From: an uncultured Pelagibacteraceae bacterium
Lineage (GTDB): Bacteria; Pseudomonadota; Alphaproteobacteria; Pelagibacterales; Pelagibacteraceae
Assembly (NCBI GenBank): GCA_902589795.1
Contig: CACIUJ010000006.1
Coordinates: forward strand, 1-47,447
DNA length: 47,447 nucleotides
Direction: 5' to 3'
Every line of letters begins with the position of its first letter. The stretch's first letter is position 1. The notes under the pieces are model-generated. The model did no database searches. It saw nothing but the letters and a program-made list of their open reading frames with translations, and was not told the origin of the DNA. The translations under genes and the position numbers were made by a program. Positions 17,962 through 27,549 of this stretch are shown one piece after another.

Positions 17962-18957
17962 ATGGAAATAAGTGAAGAAATAAAAAAAGAAACTGATCCT
18001 ATTTACCAAAAAGTTTCTAAAGTTATTCCTAAAATTGAGTGGGCTTTTCATGCTCCGCTAATTCATAAAATTAATATACTTAAAAAACAAAAAAATGCAG
18101 TTGTTCTAGCGCATAATTACCAAACTCCTGAGATTTTTCACGCTGTAGCTGACATTGCTGCTGATTCTTTAGCTCTAGCTGTTGAAGCAGAAAAAACTAA
18201 CGCTGATATTATTGTTTTGTGTGGAGTTCATTTTATGGCGGAAACTGCAAAACTAATGAATCCAAATAAAAAAGTATTATTACCTGATATGGGAGCCGGG
18301 TGTTCATTAGCCTCTTCAATTACTGGGAAAGATGTAAGAATGCTTAAAGAAAAATATCCGGGTGTACCTGTAGTAACTTATGTCAATACATCAGCAGAAG
18401 TAAAGGCGGAATCTGATATTTGTTGCACATCGGCTAATGCAATCAAAGTTGTAGAGTCATTTGGAGCAGATAAAGTTATTTTTTTGCCAGATCAATATAT
18501 GGCAAAATATGTTCAATCAAAAACAAAGGTTCAAATTATATCTTGGGTTGGAACTTGTATAGTACATGAAAAATTTACCGCGCAAGAAATTAAAGATATA
18601 AAAAAACAAAATCCTGGAATTAAAGTTCTTACTCACCCAGAGTGTCCTCCAGAAGTTATCGCAGCTTCAGATTTCACTGGATCTACCACAGGGATGAGTA
18701 AATATGTTAAAAATAAGCAGCCCAAAAAAGTTATGTTAGTTACTGAATGTTCTATGAGTGACAATGTCCAAGTAGATAATCCAAATGTCCAATTCATTAG
18801 ACCATGCAATTTGTGTCCTTACATGAAGTCAATTAGTCTACCAAAAATACTAGAATGTCTTGAAAAAGAAACTAACGAAATTCTTATACCTGAGATAGTT
18901 ATTAATAAAGCTAGAAAATCTGTCGAACGAATGGTTGCTATAGGTCGTAGTCATTAA
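17962..18957 (+). CDS. nadA: Quinolinate synthase
   Basis: Condenses iminoaspartate with dihydroxyacetone phosphate to quinolinate in de novo NAD synthesis; a [4Fe-4S] enzyme. At 331 aa it has the expected N-terminal pattern VVLAHNYQTPE. The likely cluster ligands are Cys87 (LCGVHFM), Cys199 (VGTCIVHE) and Cys285 (RPCNLCPYM; Cys282 adjacent). MGAGCSLA and HPECPPEV motifs are intact. It is followed after 3 bp by nadC, forming an operon. No nadB or aspartate dehydrogenase lies in the window, so the iminoaspartate source is elsewhere. No Shine-Dalgarno before the ATG. Confidence 0.96.
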   Translation: MEISEEIKKETDPIYQKVSKVIPKIEWAFHAPLIHKINILKKQKNAVVLAHNYQTPEIFHAVADIAADSLALAVEAEKTNADIIVLCGVHFMAETAKLMNPNKKVLLPDMGAGCSLASSITGKDVRMLKEKYPGVPVVTYVNTSAEVKAESDICCTSANAIKVVESFGADKVIFLPDQYMAKYVQSKTKVQIISWVGTCIVHEKFTAQEIKDIKKQNPGIKVLTHPECPPEVIAASDFTGSTTGMSKYVKNKQPKKVMLVTECSMSDNVQVDNPNVQFIRPCNLCPYMKSISLPKILECLEKETNEILIPEIVINKARKSVERMVAIGRSH

Positions 18958-18960
18958 AAC

Positions 18961-19782
18961 GTGATAATAAAAACAATTGTAAAACAAGCGATGTCAGAAG
19001 ATTTAAGACCCGCTGGTGATATCACTACTAGACTTATAAAAAATAATAAAAAAATAAAGGCAAAAATTATTTCAAACGAAAATTGTATAATTGGAGGATT
19101 AAATTTTGCAAAAGAAACTTTCAAATATTCAGATAGAAAAATTGTTTTTAAAACAAAAACTAAGGATGGAAACAAAATAAAAAAAGGAAAAGTTATTGCA
19201 ACAATATACGGAAAATCTAAAGCAATTTTAAAAAGTGAAAGAACAGCGCTTAATTTTATAAGTCTAATTTCTGGAGTAGCAACAATGACAAAAAAATTTG
19301 TAGATAAAGTTAAAGGAAAAAACTGTAAAATTTGTTGTACAAGAAAAACAGCTCCAAACCTAAGATTAATTCAAAAATATGGTGTTAGGTTAGGCGGAGG
19401 ATTTAATCACAGATTTAACTTGAGTGATGAAGTTTTAATTAAAGATAATCATATTGCCATACATGGAAATATTGAGAAGTTAGTTAGAAGGGCAATAAAA
19501 AATAAAAAAGGAAAAAAAATTACAGTGGAGGTTGACAATTTAAATCAATTTAAAAAAATCAAAGGTTTAAAATTCAATAGAATTTTATTTGATAATATGA
19601 GTCCTAAAAATCTTAAAAAAGGAGTTAAAGTATCAAAAGGATTTTACGAAACTGAAGCTTCTGGGGGTATTACTTTACAAAATGTAAAAAAAATTGCATC
19701 TACTGGGGTTAGAAGAATCTCTATTGGAAAAATAACTAATAGTGCTAAAGCAGTAGATTTTAAGTTAGAAATCTCGATTTAA
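18961..19782 (+). CDS. nadC: Nicotinate-nucleotide pyrophosphorylase (quinolinate phosphoribosyltransferase)
   Basis: Converts quinolinate and PRPP to nicotinate mononucleotide, directly using NadA's product. At 273 aa it shows the family marks AMSEDLRPAGDITT at the N-terminus, ERTALNFISLISGVATMT, the PRPP-site CCTRKTAPNLRLIQKYGVRLGG segment in two short parts (TRKTAP, GGGFNHR), IKDNHIA, and the C-terminal ASGGI and GVRRISIGKIT. The GTG at 18961 is chosen because the first ATG (18991) would drop the conserved N-terminal helix. Very lysine-rich. It ends 42 bp before the small TIGR03643-like gene on the other strand, or 18 bp before that gene's readthrough stop. Confidence 0.95.
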   Translation: MIIKTIVKQAMSEDLRPAGDITTRLIKNNKKIKAKIISNENCIIGGLNFAKETFKYSDRKIVFKTKTKDGNKIKKGKVIATIYGKSKAILKSERTALNFISLISGVATMTKKFVDKVKGKNCKICCTRKTAPNLRLIQKYGVRLGGGFNHRFNLSDEVLIKDNHIAIHGNIEKLVRRAIKNKKGKKITVEVDNLNQFKKIKGLKFNRILFDNMSPKNLKKGVKVSKGFYETEASGGITLQNVKKIASTGVRRISIGKITNSAKAVDFKLEISI

Positions 19783-19805
19783 ATAACTTTCTGTGTTTAG
19801 TTATT
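19782..19805. terminator. Weak hairpin between nadC and the convergent operon end
   Basis: AATAACT (19782-19788) and AGTTATT (19799-19805) form a 7-bp AT-rich stem with a 10-nt loop at the nadC stop. There is no T tract on the plus strand. It may be a weak terminator for either side, or chance in AT-rich sequence. Confidence 0.3.
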
Positions 19806-19824
19806 CTTCCCTAACACGTTTTCT

Positions 19825-19965
19825 TCATAATAAATAACTTTTTCTTTTAAGATTTGTTCTCATAATTTTGATAATTTCCTTTTCACTTAAACCTGTCCTT
19901 TTTTTTATTTCTTCAAAAGAAATTCTATCAGCCCAAGCCATTCCTATTATTTCATTATCGGGCAT
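19825..19965 (-). CDS. TIGR03643/DUF2805-like small protein, cut short by TGA at a conserved Trp position
   Basis: A 46-aa reading frame, ATG at 19965, only 3 bp after the ppdK stop, hence the tail of the S49-glyQ-glyS-ppdK operon. MAWADRISFEEIKKRTGLSE and KEIIKIMRTNLK match the short helix-turn-helix-like family TIGR03643, whose function is unknown. In that family LK-x-SSF-x-LW is followed by RKRV. Here SYLL is followed by TGA (19825-19827), and the frame then continues RKRVREE to a TAA at 19801-19803. One base change (TGG to TGA) explains this. TGA ends other genes in the window (17780-17782 and 33283-33285), so it is a real stop. Truncated but perhaps functional protein, or a young pseudogene. 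Confidence 0.72.
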   Translation of the reverse strand: MPDNEIIGMAWADRISFEEIKKRTGLSEKEIIKIMRTNLKRKSYLL

Positions 19966-19968
19966 TAA

Positions 19969-22599
19969 TTATTTTATTTTCTTTAAATATGCCTGTGCTG
20001 CTGAAAGTCGCGCTATAGGCACTCTGTATGGAGAGCAGGATACATAATTTAGCTTTGCTTTTTCACAAAATTCAATACTTGAGGGATCTCCGCCATGTTC
20101 CCCACATATACCTAATTTGAGTGCTTTTTTTTCTAAACGTCCTCTTTCGCTAGCAATTCTGATTAGCTCTCCTACTCCCCTTTCATCAATACTAACAAAT
20201 GGATCCTTGTTAAAAATTTTATTTTCAACATAATCATTAAGAAATTTTCCTGAATCATCTCTGCTAATACCAAAGGTAGTTTGGGTTAAATCGTTAGTTC
20301 CAAAGCTAAAAAAATCTGCATATTTTGCTATTTCTTTAGCTCTTATCGCAGCTCGTGGAAGTTCTATCATGGTACCTACGTAATATTTAATTTTTATAGA
20401 ATGTTTTCTTTGAATTTCGTTTGCTATTTTGTCAACCAAGTTTTTTAAAATTTGAATTTCTGCTGCAGTTGAAACCAGGGGTATCATTATTTCCGGAATA
20501 ACTGATTTTAATTTTTTATTTTTACATTCAACTAATGCTTCGAAAATCGCTGTGCACTGCATTTGATAAATTTCTGGAAATGAAATTCCTAGTCTGCATC
20601 CTCTGTGACCTAACATTGGATTTTGCTCATGAAGTTCAACAATTCTAGATTTAATATCATTGTTAGACATGTTTAATTCTTTTGCAACATCAGCAATATC
20701 TTTATCTGTTTTAGGTAAAAACTCATGCAATGGAGGATCAAGTAATCTAACCGTTACTGGTAAGCCATTCATAATTTTAAAAATTTGAAAAAAATCATTT
20801 TTTTGATAAGGCAATAACTTTGCTAATGCAGATTTTCTATCCTCTAACGTTTTTGAAAGAATCATTTGTCTAACCGAAATAATTCTTTTTTCATCAAAAA
20901 ACATATGTTCTGTCCTACATAAACCAATGCCTTCTGCGCCAAAATCTCTTGCAATTTTTGTGTCCGCTGGTGTTTCTGAATTAGTTCTAACTTTAAGTTT
21001 TCTAATTTGATCCGCCCAGACCATCAATTTAGAAAAATCACCAGAAATATCAGGTTTAACTGTAGGAACTTTTCCAAGCATAACTTTTCCGCTGCCCCCA
21101 TCTATAGTAATTACGTCGCCTTCTTTTACGACATTTCCATCCGATTTGAATTCTTTTTTTTCATAGTCAATTTTAATTTCACCTGATCCTGAGACGCAGG
21201 GCTTTCCCATGCCTCTAGCAACTACAGCTGCATGACTAGTCATACCTCCTCTTGCTGTAAGAATACCTTTGGCCGCGTGCATTCCATTAATGTCTTCGGG
21301 AGATGTTTCAATTCTTACTAATATTGTATCTTGCATTTGCTCTCTTAGTTTTTCTGCTTCATCTGCAGAAAAAGTCACTTTTCCACTTGCTGCACCTGGT
21401 GAAGCTGGAAGACCTGATGCAATTATTTTTTTATCTGCTTTATCATCTAATGTCGGATGTAATAAAGTATCAAGTGAGTTTGGATCTATTCTTAAAACTG
21501 CCTCTTTGTTTGAAATTAACTTTTCTTTAACCATATCAACAGCAATTTTTATTGCCGCCCTTGCTGTCCTTTTCCCTGAACGAGTTTGCAGCATCCATAA
21601 TTTATTATTTTCAACTGTAAATTCTATATCTTGCATATCTCTATATTTGTTTTCTAATTGTTTAAAAATTTTTTTTAACTGATTAAAAATTTTTGGCATT
21701 TTTTGATTCATTGAAATTAAATTTTTAGGAGTTCTTGTTCCAGCAACAACATCTTCTCCTTGTGCATTAATTAAATATTCGCCAAAAATTTCTTTTTTTC
21801 CAGTAGAAGGATTTCTTGTAAAAGCCACACCAGTAGCACAATCATTACCCATATTTCCAAATACCATGGCTTGAACATTAACGGCTGTGCCCCAATGATC
21901 TGGTATGTAATTTATTTTTCTATATGTTTTGGCTCTTTTGCTATTCCAAGATAAAAAAACGGCACTTATAGCACCCCAAAACTGCTCTTTAACGTCTTGT
22001 GGAAAATTTTTTTTTGTTTTTTTTTTTACAATATCTTTAAAATTTTCAATTAACCCATCCCAATCATCTTCTTCTAATTCAGTATCTTGGATTACACCTT
22101 TTGTCAGTTTGTAATTATCAATTAATTCTTCAAATAAATATGACTCTATTCCCAAAACAACGTTGCTATACATTTGAATAAATCTTCTATAACTATCCTT
22201 AGCAAATCTTCCATTTGAAGTTTGATTTTTCAAACCGACTACAGTCTTATCGTTTAAGCCCAGATTTAAAATTGTATCCATCATTCCAGGCATAGAAACT
22301 CTAGAACCTGATCTAACAGAAATTAGCAATGGATTAGAAATGTCACCAAATTTCTTTTTTGTAATTTTTTCAATTTCATTAATCTCTTTTAATGCATGTT
22401 TAGTAATACTTTTTGGAATTTTTTTATTATTTTTATAAAAATATTCGCAAATTTCAGTTGATATTGTAAATCCAGGAGGAACAGGCAAGCCCAGTTTGGC
22501 CATTTGAGCAAGGTTTACTCCTTTTCCACCCAAAATATCTTTTGAGTTTAAATTGCTTTTTGAGCCTTTGCCATTAAATCTAAAAATAAATTTTTTCAA
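19969..22599 (-). CDS. ppdK: Pyruvate, phosphate dikinase
   Basis: Interconverts pyruvate + ATP + Pi with PEP + AMP + PPi. In organisms with incomplete glycolysis it is the main pyruvate/PEP switch. At 876 aa it is full length: N-terminal ATP-grasp nucleotide-binding domain (GGKGVNLAQMAKLGLPVPPGFT), central swivelling domain with phosphohistidine His456 (GGMTSHAAVVARGMGKPCVSG, its TSH triad), and C-terminal PEP-binding barrel with Cys832 (GICGEHGGDP). These match His455 and Cys831 of the well-studied clostridial enzyme. It follows glyS with no gap and precedes the TIGR03643-like gene by 3 bp. Its position next to glyQS is a recurring alphaproteobacterial arrangement. Confidence 0.97.
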   Translation of the reverse strand: MKKFIFRFNGKGSKSNLNSKDILGGKGVNLAQMAKLGLPVPPGFTISTEICEYFYKNNKKIPKSITKHALKEINEIEKITKKKFGDISNPLLISVRSGSRVSMPGMMDTILNLGLNDKTVVGLKNQTSNGRFAKDSYRRFIQMYSNVVLGIESYLFEELIDNYKLTKGVIQDTELEEDDWDGLIENFKDIVKKKTKKNFPQDVKEQFWGAISAVFLSWNSKRAKTYRKINYIPDHWGTAVNVQAMVFGNMGNDCATGVAFTRNPSTGKKEIFGEYLINAQGEDVVAGTRTPKNLISMNQKMPKIFNQLKKIFKQLENKYRDMQDIEFTVENNKLWMLQTRSGKRTARAAIKIAVDMVKEKLISNKEAVLRIDPNSLDTLLHPTLDDKADKKIIASGLPASPGAASGKVTFSADEAEKLREQMQDTILVRIETSPEDINGMHAAKGILTARGGMTSHAAVVARGMGKPCVSGSGEIKIDYEKKEFKSDGNVVKEGDVITIDGGSGKVMLGKVPTVKPDISGDFSKLMVWADQIRKLKVRTNSETPADTKIARDFGAEGIGLCRTEHMFFDEKRIISVRQMILSKTLEDRKSALAKLLPYQKNDFFQIFKIMNGLPVTVRLLDPPLHEFLPKTDKDIADVAKELNMSNNDIKSRIVELHEQNPMLGHRGCRLGISFPEIYQMQCTAIFEALVECKNKKLKSVIPEIMIPLVSTAAEIQILKNLVDKIANEIQRKHSIKIKYYVGTMIELPRAAIRAKEIAKYADFFSFGTNDLTQTTFGISRDDSGKFLNDYVENKIFNKDPFVSIDERGVGELIRIASERGRLEKKALKLGICGEHGGDPSSIEFCEKAKLNYVSCSPYRVPIARLSAAQAYLKKIK

Positions 22600-24666
22600 C
22601 TAAACACCTTCTACTTTAGAAAAATCAACGAAATTATTATATGTCTTACAGAACATTTGCAACAATTCTAAACGATTTTTTTTTATATCTGAATTTTCAT
22701 CATTTACAATCACATTATCAAAAAAATTATCAGTTATTATTTTAGCTCCTGCTAATACCCTTAATGTTTCATCATAACTTTCTTGCGTTTTAGAGCTTGA
22801 AAAATATTGTCGAATTTCATTGATTTTACTGAATAAATTTTTTTCTTCGTCTTTTTTAAAGAGAAAAGCTTCTGGTTGACCTGAAATATCTTTTTTTTCA
22901 TCTTTTAGCTCTTGGTTAATAATATTTGAAGCTCGTTTATATGCCCCAAGAATATTTTTAAATACATCTTTGGAGATATTTTTATTAATAACAAAACATT
23001 TTTTATATAAATCTAAAAAATCATCAGTTCGATGTGAGGACTCAACCGCATGAATTATATCGCTCCTGATTTTCTTTTCTTTTAATAAATTTTTACACCT
23101 CTCTCTTAGAAAAAATAAAACATCCTTTGATACATTGCTATTTGAGAATTTTACATTCTGCTCCTGATAAAGAACTATTGAATAATTTAACAAATCTTTA
23201 ACTTTAATATTTAATCTATTTTCTATTATTGTTCTTAACAAACCTATGGCCGTTCTTCTTAAAGCAAAAGGATCTTTTGAACTTGTTGGTTTTTCGTTAA
23301 TACCAAAAAAGCCAACTAGAGAATCAATTTTATCAATAATTGAAACGGCAGATCCAAGAGGTTTTTTTGGTAATTCACTATCTATGCCGATGGGTAGATA
23401 GTGATCACTAATAGCTAGCGCAACATCATCTTCAAAGCCTTGTTCTTTTGCAAAGTATTTTCCCATAACCCCTTGTAACTCTGGATATTCGCCAACTAAG
23501 TCAGAAACTAAGTCAGCTTTACAAATTGATGATGCTATTTCTACTTTTTCTTTACTTAAATTTAATTGATCAGAGATTAAAGGTGCCAATTTTCTTAATC
23601 TTTGTGTTCTATCAAAAAATGTACCTAGTTGATTAAAAAAGGATAAATTTTTTAATTTTCCTACTTGTTTCACCAAATTTTGTCTTTTATTTTTTTCCCA
23701 AAAAAACTTAGCGTCGGATAACCTTGCTTCGATTACTCTCTGATTTCCTTTTTTTATAAAACCTTTTTTATCTTGTAAATTTGCTACTAATATAAATAAG
23801 TTTGTTAATTTGTCATTTTCGTCAAAAAGAGGAAAATATTTTTGATGATATTGCATGGTAACTATTAAAATTTCCTTAGGTATATTTAAATAAACTTCAT
23901 CAAATTTACACATTATAACATTAGGTTTTTCTACAAGGTTAACAACTTCATTTATTAACCTTTCATCAAAATTGTTTTTCATATTCTTGGATTTACAAAT
24001 ATTTTCCATTTTTTTTTCTATTAATTTTTTTCTTTCATCTTGATCTAATATAATATTTTGGGATTTTAAAATTTTTATATAACTTGAAAAATTTTTTATT
24101 TTTATTTCTTTTTCTTCTTTTTCCGTATCAACTAAAGTTGTATTACTACTATGTAAATGAAAAAAATTAAAATTAATCACTTTATTATTAAATAAGGCAA
24201 CAATAGATTTTAATGGCCTACCCCAATTTAAATCGTAATTTGACCATTTCATTGATTTTTTCCATGAATAATCATTTAATGATTCAGGAATAATCAATTT
24301 TAATTCATCTAATACTCTAACCACTTTTGGCTCAGTTTCCCCAAAATAAAACTCTCCCTTTTCTAATTTCTTTTTATATAGATCTGATTTATTTAGGTTA
24401 TTTGATTTAACAAAACCGTCTATTGCAATTTGCGGGGCGCTAGTTTTTGGACCTTTCAAAATTTTTTTACTTTCTTCAATTTTTTCAGGAATTCCTTCTA
24501 TAAAGAAAACAAGTCTTTTTGGTGTCGAAAATGATTTGCTAGAATTAAATTTAATCTCTCTATTATTTAATTTTTCTTCAATTTGATGCTTGATTTTATA
24601 TCTTGCATCTACTTGAAGTTTTGAAGGAATTTCTTCACTAAATAACTCTATAAAAAGTTCAGCCAT
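22600..24666 (-). CDS. glyS: Glycine--tRNA ligase, beta subunit
   Basis: Tetrameric (alpha2beta2) bacterial GlyRS subunit needed for tRNA-Gly recognition. At 688 aa it has the family N-terminus [18 protein letters not shown], the HD-like central domain ([22 protein letters not shown]), the [16 protein letters not shown] and [14 protein letters not shown] motifs, and a helical C-terminal anticodon-binding-like domain. Its start overlaps the glyQ end by 8 bp, giving stoichiometric translation of the two subunits. Lysine- and asparagine-rich like its neighbours. Confidence 0.96.
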   Translation of the reverse strand: MAELFIELFSEEIPSKLQVDARYKIKHQIEEKLNNREIKFNSSKSFSTPKRLVFFIEGIPEKIEESKKILKGPKTSAPQIAIDGFVKSNNLNKSDLYKKKLEKGEFYFGETEPKVVRVLDELKLIIPESLNDYSWKKSMKWSNYDLNWGRPLKSIVALFNNKVINFNFFHLHSSNTTLVDTEKEEKEIKIKNFSSYIKILKSQNIILDQDERKKLIEKKMENICKSKNMKNNFDERLINEVVNLVEKPNVIMCKFDEVYLNIPKEILIVTMQYHQKYFPLFDENDKLTNLFILVANLQDKKGFIKKGNQRVIEARLSDAKFFWEKNKRQNLVKQVGKLKNLSFFNQLGTFFDRTQRLRKLAPLISDQLNLSKEKVEIASSICKADLVSDLVGEYPELQGVMGKYFAKEQGFEDDVALAISDHYLPIGIDSELPKKPLGSAVSIIDKIDSLVGFFGINEKPTSSKDPFALRRTAIGLLRTIIENRLNIKVKDLLNYSIVLYQEQNVKFSNSNVSKDVLFFLRERCKNLLKEKKIRSDIIHAVESSHRTDDFLDLYKKCFVINKNISKDVFKNILGAYKRASNIINQELKDEKKDISGQPEAFLFKKDEEKNLFSKINEIRQYFSSSKTQESYDETLRVLAGAKIITDNFFDNVIVNDENSDIKKNRLELLQMFCKTYNNFVDFSKVEGV

Positions 24667-25561
24667 TATTCTTTTGGGTTTCCAACCAAATTTCTCCAGA
24701 ACCTTTTGCTAGCTCTCTAATTCTAGAAATATATTCAGTTCTTTGTGCTACTCCTATAACTCCTCTAGCATCTAAAAGATTAAATACGTGGCTAGCTTTT
24801 AAACACTGATCGTATGCAGGCAATGGCAGTTTTTTTTCTAGTAAAGATTTACATTCATTTTCTGCTATTTCAAAATTTTTTAATAAATGATCAGTATTAG
24901 CAAATTCAAAATTGTATGCGGAATATTCTTTTTCAGCCTGATAAAATACATCTTTGTATTTTATTCCTTCATTATTCCAAATTAATTCAAAAACATTATT
25001 TTTCCCTTGTGTAAACATGCATATTCTTTCTAAACCATATGTAAGCTCTACCGAAACTGGTTTACATTCAATTCCAGCCATTTGTTGAAAATAAGTAAAC
25101 TGTGTAATTTCCATTCCGTCACACCAAACTTCCCATCCTCTTCCAGCAGCACCTAGAGTTGGGCTTTCCCAATCATCTTCTACAAATCTTATATCGTGCT
25201 CCTTATGATTAATTCCTATGGTTGATAAGCTTTTTAAAAAAATTTTTTTAATATCATCAGGCGATGGTTTGATGATGACTTGAAATTGATAGTAGTGTTG
25301 TAATCGATTGGGATTTTTTCCATAGCGACCATCTGTGGGTCTTCTTGATGGTTGTACATAAGCAGCCTTCCAAGGCTTAGATCCTAGGGAACGCAATGTA
25401 GTAGCGGGATGAAATGTTCCTGCGCCAACTTCTATATCATAGGGTTGTAAAATAACACAACCGTAGTTTCCCCAAAATTTTTGTAAATTTAATATTGTTT
25501 GTTGAAAATTTACTGGTACTGGTTTTCCTTTTTTCTTTTTTAAATTTTTTATTTTAGGCAT
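24659..25561 (-). CDS. glyQ: Glycine--tRNA ligase, alpha subunit
   Basis: Catalytic subunit of heterotetrameric GlyRS. At 300 aa it has the class II core: [21 protein letters not shown], the strongly conserved [24 protein letters not shown], and [19 protein letters not shown]. It has a basic N-terminal extension of about 15 residues ([15 protein letters not shown]). It lies between the S49 peptidase gene (adjoining, no gap) and glyS (8-bp overlap). Confidence 0.97.
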   Translation of the reverse strand: MPKIKNLKKKKGKPVPVNFQQTILNLQKFWGNYGCVILQPYDIEVGAGTFHPATTLRSLGSKPWKAAYVQPSRRPTDGRYGKNPNRLQHYYQFQVIIKPSPDDIKKIFLKSLSTIGINHKEHDIRFVEDDWESPTLGAAGRGWEVWCDGMEITQFTYFQQMAGIECKPVSVELTYGLERICMFTQGKNNVFELIWNNEGIKYKDVFYQAEKEYSAYNFEFANTDHLLKNFEIAENECKSLLEKKLPLPAYDQCLKASHVFNLLDARGVIGVAQRTEYISRIRELAKGSGEIWLETQKNNG

Positions 25562-26383
25562 TTACAAACCAAATTTTTGCCACTGGGCTCTTTCCTCTAA
25601 AATATTTGCAATATTGTCAAATTGATTATCAATTGATGAAGATAATTTTTTCGCTATAAAACTTTTTTGTTTTTCAAGTTTTTTGATTATAACATCTTCA
25701 CCAAATTTTTCTTTTAAAATTTGATCAGCATTACCAATTCCATCTATTAATCCTAATTTTAAAGATGTAGATCCTGACCAAAACTCTCCAGTAAAAGTAT
25801 TATGCTTTTCAGTGTCCACAAGCTTTGGGCCTCTGCTAGCTTTAACAACATTAATAAAATCTGAGTGAAGCTCTAATTGAATTTTTTTTAATCTTTGAAT
25901 GTCCTCATCTTTTTCTTCTTTAAATGGGTCAAGAGTACTTTTATTTTTCCCTGCAGTATAAACTCTTCTTTCTATTCCTAGTTTTTTAATAGCATCTTGA
26001 AATCCGAACGATGCAGAAATTACACCTATTGAACCAACAATAGAACTTGAGTTTGCATAAATTTCATCTCCAGCACAGGCTATGAGATACCCCCCTGATG
26101 CTGCTACATCTTCAGCAAAAACTAAAATTTTTTTTTTATTTTTTTTTGCCATCTTTTTAATGTAGCTATATATTAGATGGGATTGAACTGGCGATCCCCC
26201 GGGAGAATTTATAGATATTGCAACTGCTAAAGCTTTTTTAATAGAAAAGGCTTTGTCAATAATCTCTTGTTGTCCATCAAAATTTATACCTTGCTTGAAT
26301 CTACCAACTGAACCAATGACCCCTGACAACCTTATATGAGGTACTATTCTTTTCTTTTTAAAAATTTTAAAAATTGAAAACAT
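25562..26383 (-). CDS. sppA: S49 (SppA-like) serine peptidase, single domain without signal anchor
   Basis: Ser-Lys peptidase of the SppA family. At 273 aa it is the short, one-domain form. The nucleophile is Ser96 (VAASGGY), and the likely general base is Lys148 (AGKNKST), 52 residues on, the spacing known from Bacillus SppA. SINSPGGS and SIVGSIGVIS complete the fold. I see no transmembrane segment or signal peptide: the N-terminus MFSIFKIFKKKRIV is short and basic. Classical SppA is membrane-anchored and digests signal peptides, so this member may act in the cytosol or as a peripheral protein. It leads the leftward operon with glyQ, glyS and ppdK, a common alphaproteobacterial arrangement. 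Confidence 0.85.
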   Translation of the reverse strand: MFSIFKIFKKKRIVPHIRLSGVIGSVGRFKQGINFDGQQEIIDKAFSIKKALAVAISINSPGGSPVQSHLIYSYIKKMAKKNKKKILVFAEDVAASGGYLIACAGDEIYANSSSIVGSIGVISASFGFQDAIKKLGIERRVYTAGKNKSTLDPFKEEKDEDIQRLKKIQLELHSDFINVVKASRGPKLVDTEKHNTFTGEFWSGSTSLKLGLIDGIGNADQILKEKFGEDVIIKKLEKQKSFIAKKLSSSIDNQFDNIANILEERAQWQKFGL

Positions 26384-26522
26384 TTAATGATATATATTCT
26401 AATTATCATAGTTTTTAGATTCTTTTTAATTCTAAGTAAAGTTATAAAGCTACCTTAGGTTGTAATATATGGGTGCGTCACTTGTGATCTAAAAGAGTTT
26501 TTTTTTAAGGTAAAATAAAAGC

Positions 26523-26528
26523 TATAAT
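26523..26528 (+). promoter_or_regulatory. -10 element placed for a leaderless polyprenyl synthase transcript
   Basis: A perfect TATAAT ends 7 nt before the ATG at 26536, so a normal start site would fall on or next to the start codon. No Shine-Dalgarno lies in the 12 bases before the ATG, and no good -35 is seen. AT-rich background makes chance matches common. Confidence 0.4.
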
Positions 26529-26535
26529 TATTTAT

Positions 26536-27549
26536 ATGGGCTCTGTAATACCTTTAAAAAAAGAAATAAATAGTTCTTATTTAAGGCTAAAGAATATAGT
26601 TGGAAATAAACTAGATGAGGTTAGTCAAAGAATAAAATTCAAGCTTGCGAGCGAAATAAATTTAATACACAAAATGACCGACTATCACGTCAAGTCTGGT
26701 GGAAAAAGAATTAGACCTTTGTTAACTTTGGTTTCTGCAAAATTATGTGGTTATCAAGGAGGAGTCAGAGATGTAAATTTAGCTGCATGCATTGAATTGA
26801 TTCATAATGCTACCTTGTTACATGATGATGTAATTGATAACAGCGATCTTAGAAGAGGGATTAAAACTGCAAATTCACTTTGGGGAAATCAATCTTCTAT
26901 TTTGGCTGGAGATTACTTATTTAGTCGTTGTTTTGAAATGATGGTAGAAGATGGTTCTCAAGAAATATTAAAATTATTATCTTCAACTTCTTCAAGAATA
27001 GCCCAGGGTGAGGTTTTGCAATTAGAACATAAGGGTGAGGTAGATCTTTTAGAAGAAACTTATTTTAACATTATAAATATGAAAACGGCAGCACTGTTTG
27101 CAGCCGCAACTAAGGTCGGCGCATGTTTGGGTAATAGAAGTAAAAAAGAAAAAGATGCTCTTGAGTCTTATGGAAAGAATCTTGGCTTAGCCTTTCAAAT
27201 TGCTGATGATGCTTTGGACTATTTTTCTTCTTCAACAATTTTTGGGAAACAAATAGGTAAAGATTTCTATGAGGGAAAAACTACGTTGCCTTTAATAATA
27301 ATTTTTCAAAGAGGTAATTCTGAAGAAAGAAGTTTTCTTAAAGAAATATTTAAAAAAAAGAAAAGAACTGATGAAGATTTTAGTGAAACTTTATCTCTGA
27401 TAAATAAATATAAAGCAGTAGAAGTAAGTTTTAAAAGAGCTGAATATTTTGTTAATGTTTCATATGATGCTCTTGGAATATTTCAACATAGCGAAGAAAA
27501 AAAAGTTTTACAAAATTTAACTGAATTTAGTCTCAACAGATCATTTTAG
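26536..27549 (+). CDS. ispB: Long-chain polyprenyl diphosphate synthase (octaprenyl/decaprenyl type)
   Basis: Extends farnesyl diphosphate with IPP to the C40-C50 side chain of ubiquinone. At 337 aa it has the first aspartate-rich motif DDVID at 97-101 (LLHDDVIDNSDLRRG) and the second, DDALD, at 224-228. The residues before the first motif (ATLLH) are small, consistent with a long product rather than C15. GGKRIRPLL binds the diphosphate. It is convergent with pdxH, sharing TTAG at 27546-27549. It is the long-chain counterpart of the ispA-type gene at 31203-32087. Exact chain length cannot be read from sequence; Q10 would be usual for alphaproteobacteria. Confidence 0.9.
   Translation: MGSVIPLKKEINSSYLRLKNIVGNKLDEVSQRIKFKLASEINLIHKMTDYHVKSGGKRIRPLLTLVSAKLCGYQGGVRDVNLAACIELIHNATLLHDDVIDNSDLRRGIKTANSLWGNQSSILAGDYLFSRCFEMMVEDGSQEILKLLSSTSSRIAQGEVLQLEHKGEVDLLEETYFNIINMKTAALFAAATKVGACLGNRSKKEKDALESYGKNLGLAFQIADDALDYFSSSTIFGKQIGKDFYEGKTTLPLIIIFQRGNSEERSFLKEIFKKKKRTDEDFSETLSLINKYKAVEVSFKRAEYFVNVSYDALGIFQHSEEKKVLQNLTEFSLNRSF

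Noticed and set aside
19783-19824. Strong bidirectional terminator after nadC
   Set aside because: The only hairpin is 7 bp and AT-rich with no T tract; listed as a weak candidate only.
19825-19827. UGA reassigned to tryptophan
   Set aside because: TGA is used as the stop of the ygfZ-like gene (17780-17782) and sua5 (33283-33285), and normal Trp positions throughout use TGG.
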